A stretch of 9,899 bases of DNA from Sphingomonadaceae bacterium (GTDB lineage Bacteria > Pseudomonadota > Alphaproteobacteria > Sphingomonadales > Sphingomonadaceae). The stretch is taken from contig SHLU01000071.1 in NCBI GenBank assembly GCA_004282995.1, positions 1-9,899 of the forward strand, read 5' to 3'. A model generated the notes under the pieces. That model saw only the letters and a list, made by a program, of their open reading frames with translations, was not told the DNA's origin and ran no database searches. This document shows, piece after piece, positions 1 through 5,478 of this stretch. Position numbers and translations under genes: made by a program. Numbering within the stretch: the first letter of the stretch is position 1; every line of letters starts with the position of its first letter.

Positions 1-2078
1 CCCTCGGACCATGTGCTCGGGGGCTCGGCTTCATCCTTGCGCGCTGCAGCAGATATCTCTCCGCGGTGGACGGGCAGGTAAATCGTAAAGCGTGCGCCTG
101 TGGGCCGCCCATCGGCGCCAGCGATATTGTCGGCAAAGATGAACCCACCCGATTGCTTCACAATCCCGTAAACGGTCGAAAGACCTAGCCCGGTGCCCTT
201 GCCCTGCTCTTTGGTAGTAAAGAACGGTTCGAAAATTTTGGGCAGCACGTCGTCGGGAACACCGCCGCCTGTATCCTGGACGATCAGCGCGGTATAATCG
301 CCTACCGGCAGGATCTCCGAGGCCATCGCGCGCACGTCCTTGGCCGCAACGCGGCGCGTCGCCATGGTCAGTCGTCGCTTGCTCGCTCCCGATGCCAGGA
401 TTGCATCGCGGGCATTAACGGCAAGGTTGATGATCACCTGCTCGAGCTGGCGCGGATCGGCGCGCACTGGACCAAGGTCACGATCATGACGCACGGAGAA
501 TTCGATCCGCTCGCCGACCAGCCGCTTGAGCAATTGGCTCACCTCGCTCACCACGTCGGGTAATTGAACGACTTCGGGCCGTAGCGTTTGCTGGCGGGAA
601 AAAGCCAGCAACTGACGTGTCAGGCTGGCAGCACGGTTCGAGTTTGCACGAATCTGCTGGATATCGTCATAGTCGCTGTCGCCCGGCGTGTGGCGAAGCA
701 GCATCAGGTCGCAATAGCCGATGATCGCGGTCAGCACATTGTTGAAATCATGTGCAACCCCACCCGCCAACTGGCCAACCGCCTGCATCTTGGTCGCCTG
801 TGCCACCTGCCGTTTGAGGCGGGTTTCCTCAGAACTATCGGCCAGGCTCAAAAGCACCGCGCCCTCGCCTAGCCCGCGTACCCCGGCAAGGCCGAGTGAT
901 ACAGGATCCTCGGGCGACACCTTTAATCGCACCGCCATGTCGCCGCTGTTGACAGGCCCCTTGGCATAGCGGCGTACGCTGTCGGCCACCGCGCCCTTGT
1001 CCTCCTTGACTACCAGGTCGCTGGGATATTGCGGCAGGCCATGGTCCTCACGCCCGATTGCGCGGAGGAAAGGTTGATTGGCGAACAGGAATCGCCCGTC
1101 GCGATCGGTCATCGCCAGCCCCAATGGCAGCGCCCCGATCAACGCCTCGAGCTGCGGCGAAGCGCTTGAAACACCCGTTTCCTCTCCGCCACCGATGGCG
1201 TTGCCGGCATCGACCAGCAACATCAGCGACAGCGCCTCGTCAGCGCCGGCTCCTCTCGGGTCCGATGGATCGTTAAACGGCACATGGATCAATGCGCTGG
1301 GCGCACCTCCTTTTCCTTCACGAGCAAAATAGATCCGGTCCTTGTCATCGCTGCGAAGAAGGCTTGCGAAGTCCTGGCCGGCCAGCGTGGCCTTGCGATC
1401 TCCCGTCGCGCGTTCGGCGAAGCCGGGTCCGGCTGCCCGGATCGCACCGTCCGGTGCGACCATCGCTGCTTCGATCCCGGCCCGGGAAAGCATCGCCCCG
1501 AGATCGCCGGCGATCTGCTCCGCGTAACTCGCCGCGGCGAGTTCGGAGGAAAGCGAGCGCAAGCGCCAGACCAGGTAGTCATCGCCCCGCCCGGCCCGTT
1601 CGGCGCGAACCTGCCAGCGCCGTGTCCCGTCGAGACTGGCGATGGAATCGGCCTGCGCCTTGCCATCGCGCCATGCCTCGCGGGCAAGCCGGGTCAAGGC
1701 TTCGAGCGAAGGTCCATCGACAGCCAGATTGGGTGGGGCTTTGGCGACCCCGAATTCGTCGGCATAAAGCGAGCTGGCGCATACAAGCCGGTTGGCGCGG
1801 TCCGTGATCGCCACCGCCATGTCAGCGCGTTCGATCGCCGCCACCGTGACGGACCAGTCGGGCGGCGCGAGCTTTTCTCCATCGGCCGGGCTTTGCGCGC
1901 GGGTGACTGCGATGGCGAGCGCTACCAGCGTTGCCAACGCGCCGGCGTAGGCAACTGTGACCAAGGCCAGCCCGCTTAGCAGCCATACCGCCACGATACT
2001 GGCGACGAGCGCCAAGCCAAGCGCGCCCCAGAAGTGCGCTATGGCGCGGTCAGAACTTGTTGCGGGCTCTCCGATCAT
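1..2078 (-). CDS. cckA: CckA-type hybrid sensor histidine kinase (3' end outside window)
   Basis: Membrane histidine kinase that, in alphaproteobacteria, feeds phosphate through ChpT to the cell-cycle regulator CtrA. I translated 692 codons on the minus strand before the window edge. Two hydrophobic helices span about residues 16-36 and 37-59. PAS-like stretches lie near 80-180, 190-295 and 310-415. The phosphoacceptor motif GGVAHDFNN puts His443 in the DHp helix. The ATPase domain shows the N box NLAVNARDA (Asn555), G1 DTGGGV (602-607) and G2 GKGTGLGLS (626-634), followed by TVYGIVKQSGG, typical of CckA. The reading ends in a linker at about 672-692, so the C-terminal receiver domain expected of CckA lies beyond the edge. 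The ATG (2078-2076) overlaps the upstream gene's stop as ATGA, so translation is probably coupled. The kinase class is certain; the CckA name rests on motif style and neighbours. Confidence 0.92.
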   Translation of the reverse strand, partial: MIGEPATSSDRAIAHFWGALGLALVASIVAVWLLSGLALVTVAYAGALATLVALAIAVTRAQSPADGEKLAPPDWSVTVAAIERADMAVAITDRANRLVCASSLYADEFGVAKAPPNLAVDGPSLEALTRLAREAWRDGKAQADSIASLDGTRRWQVRAERAGRGDDYLVWRLRSLSSELAAASYAEQIAGDLGAMLSRAGIEAAMVAPDGAIRAAGPGFAERATGDRKATLAGQDFASLLRSDDKDRIYFAREGKGGAPSALIHVPFNDPSDPRGAGADEALSLMLLVDAGNAIGGGEETGVSSASPQLEALIGALPLGLAMTDRDGRFLFANQPFLRAIGREDHGLPQYPSDLVVKEDKGAVADSVRRYAKGPVNSGDMAVRLKVSPEDPVSLGLAGVRGLGEGAVLLSLADSSEETRLKRQVAQATKMQAVGQLAGGVAHDFNNVLTAIIGYCDLMLLRHTPGDSDYDDIQQIRANSNRAASLTRQLLAFSRQQTLRPEVVQLPDVVSEVSQLLKRLVGERIEFSVRHDRDLGPVRADPRQLEQVIINLAVNARDAILASGASKRRLTMATRRVAAKDVRAMASEILPVGDYTALIVQDTGGGVPDDVLPKIFEPFFTTKEQGKGTGLGLSTVYGIVKQSGGFIFADNIAGADGRPTGARFTIYLPVHRGEISAAARKDEAEPPSTWSE

Positions 2079-2662
2079 CCTCGACCGGCCCCAAGCCGCT
2101 TGTCGAGACGCTCTTCCATCGACCGCAGACGCTTGGCGCGCTTTCGACGCACAACCCGCTGCCACCACCAACTTGCCAGGAGATAACCGACTGCGGAACT
2201 GACCACGGCGAGTACCACGAACCCGAACACCGTCGCCCCGGCTGCTTCGAAGAAGCCGGAAAACGTGCGCCAGCTATCGGTCTGCATCTGCCCCTCGATC
2301 ATCGCCCCGCCCACCTGCCGGTCGATATCGAGCAGGAGCTTCCCCAGTCGATTGGCGACCACGGCCCAGAAAGCGATGGTAAATGGGTTGGTCACAAATG
2401 TGACGCTAGCAGCCAGGGGCACGTTCGCCCGAGCTGGCAACGCCATGAAGGCGGCGAGAAAAATCTGTCCGAGCGGGATGATGAATGCGCAAAAAAGCCC
2501 CAGCGCTACACCGCGCGGAACCGATCGACGGGTAAAACGCCATAACTCTGGCGACAGGAAACGGTGGGCAATGGGCGCCAGATACCTGTTGCGCGCCATC
2601 TCCTCACGCGTGGGCGTGTGGCGCCGGAACCAATCCGCAAGAAAAGTCTTGTTGCCGCTCAT
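2075..2662 (-). CDS. DUF2062 family membrane protein
   Basis: A 195-residue integral membrane protein of the DUF2062 family, whose function is unknown. Hydrophobic segments lie at about 51-75, 84-105 and 141-165. The first holds the Gly-rich GVALGLFCAFIIPLGQ stretch and the second the TNPFT motif (91-95), both typical of the family. The N-terminus (WFRRHTPTREEM) and the C-terminus (170-190) are strongly basic or charged, and the C-terminus is probably a short cytosolic helix. I chose the ATG at 2662 because the longer reading adds 45 residues with no family character; the start has only a weak GGGA about 8 nt upstream. It lies 168 nt downstream of smpB and its TGA overlaps the cckA start by 4 nt. 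That overlap suggests co-expression with CckA but does not reveal its job. Confidence 0.85.
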   Translation of the reverse strand: MSGNKTFLADWFRRHTPTREEMARNRYLAPIAHRFLSPELWRFTRRSVPRGVALGLFCAFIIPLGQIFLAAFMALPARANVPLAASVTFVTNPFTIAFWAVVANRLGKLLLDIDRQVGGAMIEGQMQTDSWRTFSGFFEAAGATVFGFVVLAVVSSAVGYLLASWWWQRVVRRKRAKRLRSMEERLDKRLGAGRG

Positions 2663-2830
2663 AATTGTTCCCGAGCCATGCCCACCTCGCCAAGCCTGTG
2701 CAAGCGACCAATGGCGATTTTTCCTGTGCGGATCATTCCGCAAGGCAATCCCGGCGTGGCTAGACGCGCGCAAATGGCCAGAGGCTGAATCGCACAAGCT
2801 GCGTGAGCCATCTAACCTGGCCGAGCCCGG

Positions 2831-3313
2831 TCAGCCCTGGTCGCGCAGGATCCGCGCCTTGTCCCGCTTCCAGTCACGCTCCTTGAGATAGGCGCGCTTG
2901 TCCTGCGCCTGCCGACCCTTGGCCAGGCCCAGCTCGACCTTGGCCCGGCCGCTCTTGTTGAAATAAATGCTCAGCGGGATGAGGGTCATCCCCTTGCGCT
3001 CGACAGCGCCGACCAAACGCTCGATCTCGCGCGCATGGAGCAGCAGTTTGCGTGGGCGGCGCGGCTCGTGATTGAAGCGGTTGCCGTGACTGAATTCGGG
3101 AATATTCGCATTGATCAGCCACGCCTCGCCGTCACGAACCTCGGCATAGCTTTCGGCGATGCTTGCCTCGCCCGCACGCAGCGCCTTGACCTCGGTACCC
3201 TGTAAAGCGAGTCCTGCTTCGAACTTGTCCTCGACCGCATAGTCGAACCGCGCACGCCGGTTTTCGGCGACGGTTTTCTGCTTGTCGAAGGTTTCGGGTT
3301 TGGGTCGGGCCAT
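2831..3313 (-). CDS. smpB: SsrA-binding protein SmpB
   Basis: Binds tmRNA and delivers it to stalled ribosomes for trans-translation, acting in the cytosol. The 160-residue product has the usual SmpB length. It shows the oligonucleotide-binding-fold signatures in order: the N-terminal AENRRARFDY stretch, LQGTEVKALR (37-46), HEPRRPRKLLLH (82-93), and KGMTLIPLSIYFN followed by GRAKVELGLAKG (107-133). The basic tail (KRAYLKERDWKRDKARILR) is the part that mimics the mRNA/anticodon region in the decoding centre. A reading from an upstream GTG (3367) would add 18 residues unlike SmpB. The ATG at 3313 gives the standard MARPKPE-type start and sits 10 nt after a plausible -10 box. It is divergent from the hydrolase gene at 3415 and may be the first gene of smpB-DUF2062-cckA. 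Identification is very secure. Confidence 0.97.
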   Translation of the reverse strand: MARPKPETFDKQKTVAENRRARFDYAVEDKFEAGLALQGTEVKALRAGEASIAESYAEVRDGEAWLINANIPEFSHGNRFNHEPRRPRKLLLHAREIERLVGAVERKGMTLIPLSIYFNKSGRAKVELGLAKGRQAQDKRAYLKERDWKRDKARILRDQG

Positions 3314-3323
3314 CAGGCCGCGC

Positions 3324-3329
3324 CATGTA
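3324..3329 (-). promoter_or_regulatory. Candidate -10 box of smpB (leaderless type)
   Basis: Read on the minus strand, CCTACATG places TACATG exactly 10 nt before the smpB ATG, with the GC-rich spacer GCGCGGCCTG between. There is no Shine-Dalgarno sequence. A -10 box this close would start transcription at or within a few bases of the ATG. The -35 region is not convincing. The rlmN start has nearly the same layout, which is the main support. Confidence 0.4.
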
Positions 3330-3355
3330 GGCGTTAGATCCGTGAAGTGAAAGGG

Positions 3356-3396
3356 GGCTTTGCGCACCGCGCCACCTTGCCAAGCCCGGCAAAGCC
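3356..3396. repeat. 8-bp inverted repeat in the smpB/hydrolase divergent region
   Basis: GGCTTTGC (3356-3363) is perfectly complementary to GCAAAGCC (3389-3396), with 25 nt between. A smaller TTGCC/GGCAA pair lies inside the loop and competes with it. The repeat sits in the 101-nt gap between the smpB and hydrolase starts, so it could be an operator or a leader hairpin. No T-tract follows, so it is not a terminator. Confidence 0.4.
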
Positions 3397-3414
3397 TCGG
3401 ATAGCAGCCGGTAA

Positions 3415-4476
3415 ATGGATGCTCAGCCCTTCATGATTGGTGGCCAAACGGTCGAGCCAGGAACATTCGCCGACGTCACCCTGCCGGTGACGACCATGGC
3501 GACTGGCCTCAATTCCACCATCGCAGTGCGCGTGTTGAACGGTGCCAGAGAAGGTCCAACAATATTCATAAGCGGCGCCATTCACGGCGATGAAATCATC
3601 GGCACCGCCATCATCCAGCGGCTTGCGCAGACATTGAACCCGCAGGAACTGGCCGGAACGGTACTGCTGATTCCCGTCAGCAATATCTTCGGTTTTCTCA
3701 ACCGAACCCGCTACCTGCCTGACCGGCGCGATCTCAATCGATCGTTTCCCGGAGCAGCCTCGGGCTCGCTCGCCTCGCAATTTGCGCATGTATTCCTGAC
3801 CCAGGTGATCGAGCGTTGCACTCTTGGCATCGATATCCACTCGGCCGCGGTTCACCGTTATAACCTGCCGCAATTGCGTATGGCGGAGGGCAATCCGCGG
3901 CTGCTCGAACTGGCGATGGCATTTGCTCCTCCTGTGATCATGGAGAGCCCGCTCCGGCCCGGTTCTTTGCGTGCGCTGGCAGCAGAGCGCGGGGTCGACA
4001 TGCTGTTGATGGAGACCGGCGAGGCGCTGCGATTCGATGCTCTGTCGATAGAGATCGGTGCGGGCGGAGTTATCCGTGTGCTGGCGCATCTCGGAATGGT
4101 CGATGCTGACGACGGACTGTCGCAAGTGCATGTTCCTGCACGTGCCAACCGTTCGCATTGGGTACGTTCGCCGCGCGGCGGAGTTGCCGATTTTATCAAA
4201 TGCTCTGGCGACCCGGTGCGCGAGGGTGATGTGCTCGCTCGCGTCAGCGGACTTCTGGGTGAGGACGCGCTTGAAGTGTTCAGCCCGGTCGACGGAATCA
4301 TCATCGGTCATGCGACCCTGCCCGTCGTCCACCAGGGCGACGCGCTGTTCCATATCGCCCGCATCGACCATCCCGAACGCACCGGACAACATATCGAAAG
4401 CATCACCGCAGCATTGCTGGCGAGCGAACCCGACGGTCCGGCCGAACCTATGATGGATGAGGACGAAGTGCTTTAG
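3415..4476 (+). CDS. Succinylglutamate desuccinylase/aspartoacylase family protein
   Basis: Probable zinc-dependent deacylase or carboxypeptidase-like hydrolase of the AstE/AspA (M14-related) superfamily; the substrate cannot be read from sequence. In the 353-residue product the zinc-binding HxxE pair is in ISGAIHGDE (His57, Glu60) and the third ligand is His142 in GIDIHSA. DRRDLNRSFPG (103-113) matches the family's substrate-carboxylate-binding DLNR.FPG stretch, and METGEA supplies the likely catalytic Glu200. The C-terminal part (about 245-330) resembles the small beta-barrel of this family: SPRGGVADFIKCSGDPVREGDVLARV-like turns, then SPVDGII. The acidic tail EPMMDEDEVL is low-complexity. 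Met7 (3433) is an alternative start; neither has a clear ribosome site. The gene is divergent from smpB and convergent with dapA, so it is probably transcribed alone. Confidence 0.85.
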   Translation: MDAQPFMIGGQTVEPGTFADVTLPVTTMATGLNSTIAVRVLNGAREGPTIFISGAIHGDEIIGTAIIQRLAQTLNPQELAGTVLLIPVSNIFGFLNRTRYLPDRRDLNRSFPGAASGSLASQFAHVFLTQVIERCTLGIDIHSAAVHRYNLPQLRMAEGNPRLLELAMAFAPPVIMESPLRPGSLRALAAERGVDMLLMETGEALRFDALSIEIGAGGVIRVLAHLGMVDADDGLSQVHVPARANRSHWVRSPRGGVADFIKCSGDPVREGDVLARVSGLLGEDALEVFSPVDGIIIGHATLPVVHQGDALFHIARIDHPERTGQHIESITAALLASEPDGPAEPMMDEDEVL

Positions 4477-4498
4477 CGGCGTCCACTATCGCTCGCGG

Positions 4499-5380
4499 TC
4501 ATAGCAGGCCGGCATGCTCCAACGCTGCGTCGACTGCCCTGCGCGCATGTTCGCTGCACGCAGTCAACGGTAAGCGGACCTCGTCAGTAAAGCCCTCCAT
4601 CACGCGGCTTAGCGCATATTTCACAGGTGCCGGGGAGCTGTCTTCGAACATCGCGTAATGCAGCGGATAGAGTTTGTCGTTGAGCTTGCGCGCGGTCACC
4701 AAATCGTTGTCGGCGCAGGCCTGCTGGAATTCACAGCACAGCGCCGGGGCGACATTGGCCGTAACCGAGATACAACCCTTCCCGCCGGCGGCGTTGAAGG
4801 GCAGAGCCAGCTCGTCATTGCCCGATAGCTGGCAAAAATCACGCCCGATCCCCATGCGATGATCGGCCACGCGGCTGAGATCCTCGCTCGCGTCCTTGAT
4901 CGCCACGATCCGGTCGGGGAAGCGATTGGCCAGCTCGACAGTGGTCTCCGGCTCGATATCTGTCACGGTCCGGCCCGGCACATTGTAAAGAACGATGGGC
5001 AGGTCGCTGTTTTCGGCCAGGTGGCTGAAATGGGCGATCAACCCGGCCTGGCTCGGCTTGTTGTAATAGGGTGCGACACACAGTCCCGCCGCTGCACCTG
5101 CCTTCTTGGAAAACTGCATGTGCAGCAGCGCATTCTTGGTATCATTGCTGCCGCAGCCCGCGATCACCGGAACGCGGCCTGCTGCCTGTTCAATGCAGAT
5201 TTCGATGACCCGGTGGTGCTCGGCGTTGGACAGTGTCGAAGCCTCGCCAGTGGTTCCACACGGCACCAGCGCCTTCGATCCGCATTCGATCTGCCAGTCG
5301 ACAAGACGGCGGAAAGCGGCCTCGTCAAACGATCCATCGCGAAAAGGGGTCACCAAAGCGGGAATGGAGCCCGAAAACAT
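4499..5380 (-). CDS. dapA: 4-hydroxy-tetrahydrodipicolinate synthase
   Basis: Condenses pyruvate with aspartate semialdehyde, the first step committed to lysine and meso-diaminopimelate, a peptidoglycan building block. The 293-residue product matches the usual DapA length of about 292. It carries CGTTGEA (Thr43, Thr44), APYYNKP (Tyr106), LYNVPGRT (Tyr132, Arg137) and the Schiff-base lysine in IKDAS (Lys162), in the expected order and spacing. ATG 5380 gives the family-like start MFSGSIPALVTPF, with AGGA 9 nt upstream; ATG 5386 is in frame but only 3 nt from that AGGA. It is divergent from slt, another cell-wall gene, across 98 nt holding two inverted repeats. It converges with the hydrolase gene across 22 nt without an obvious terminator. 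Confidence 0.97.
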   Translation of the reverse strand: MFSGSIPALVTPFRDGSFDEAAFRRLVDWQIECGSKALVPCGTTGEASTLSNAEHHRVIEICIEQAAGRVPVIAGCGSNDTKNALLHMQFSKKAGAAAGLCVAPYYNKPSQAGLIAHFSHLAENSDLPIVLYNVPGRTVTDIEPETTVELANRFPDRIVAIKDASEDLSRVADHRMGIGRDFCQLSGNDELALPFNAAGGKGCISVTANVAPALCCEFQQACADNDLVTARKLNDKLYPLHYAMFEDSSPAPVKYALSRVMEGFTDEVRLPLTACSEHARRAVDAALEHAGLL

Positions 5381-5387
5381 TGTCATT

Positions 5388-5395
5388 GATCCTTT
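5388..5395 (-). promoter_or_regulatory. Ribosome binding site deciding the dapA start
   Basis: On the minus strand AAAGGATC contains AGGA, which is 9 nt from the ATG at 5380 and only 3 nt from the in-frame ATG at 5386. The spacing favours 5380, which also gives the usual DapA N-terminus. Confidence 0.55.
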
Positions 5396-5412
5396 CGTGA
5401 CCACTTCAAAAC

Positions 5413-5428
5413 GCGTAAACCGTTACGC
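5413..5428. repeat. GCGTAA-N4-TTACGC inverted repeat between dapA and slt
   Basis: A perfect 6-bp inverted repeat with a 4-bp spacer (ACCG) sits 33 bp upstream of dapA and 50 bp upstream of slt. The size and symmetry suit a dimeric regulator better than a terminator, since no T-tract flanks it. The regulator is unknown. Confidence 0.45.
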
Positions 5429-5435
5429 CAGCCGT

Positions 5436-5456
5436 GGCACTGTTTCGTTCAGTGCC
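5436..5456. repeat. GGCACTG/CAGTGCC inverted repeat upstream of slt
   Basis: A perfect 7-bp inverted repeat with the loop TTTCGTT ends 4 nt before the AAGGAG ribosome site of slt. In RNA it would form a hairpin next to that site; in DNA it could be an operator for either divergent gene. No T-tract follows. Confidence 0.5.
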
Positions 5457-5460
5457 TGAT

Positions 5461-5466
5461 AAGGAG
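5461..5466 (+). promoter_or_regulatory. Ribosome binding site of slt
   Basis: AAGGAG lies 12 nt before the ATG at 5479. The spacing is a little long, but this is the only strong Shine-Dalgarno match near the gene. It rules against the GTG at 5434, which lies upstream of it, and an in-frame TTG at 5470 is only 3 nt away. Confidence 0.55.
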
Positions 5467-5478
5467 ACCTTGGGCAGT

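Noticed and set aside
1284..1979. A 231-codon plus-strand frame within the cckA region
   Set aside because: The minus-strand frame carries continuous kinase sequence; the plus frame has no domain character.
2727..2742. TGCGGA-TCAT-TCCGCA hairpin between smpB and the DUF2062 gene, as an smpB terminator
   Set aside because: The 6-bp stem has no T-tract on the minus-strand side and lies about 90 nt after the stop, so terminator function is not supported.
3314..3367. An 18-residue N-terminal extension of SmpB from a GTG
   Set aside because: It does not resemble SmpB N-termini, and the -10-like box at 3324-3329 would lie inside it.
3334..4392. A 352-codon open frame on the minus strand opposite the hydrolase gene
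   Set aside because: It is Arg/His/Gln-rich with no recognisable motif and mirrors a plus-strand gene with clear zinc-binding motifs; long antisense frames are common in GC-rich DNA.
4477..4498. A terminator between the convergent hydrolase and dapA genes
   Set aside because: The 22-nt gap has no stable stem and no T-run.
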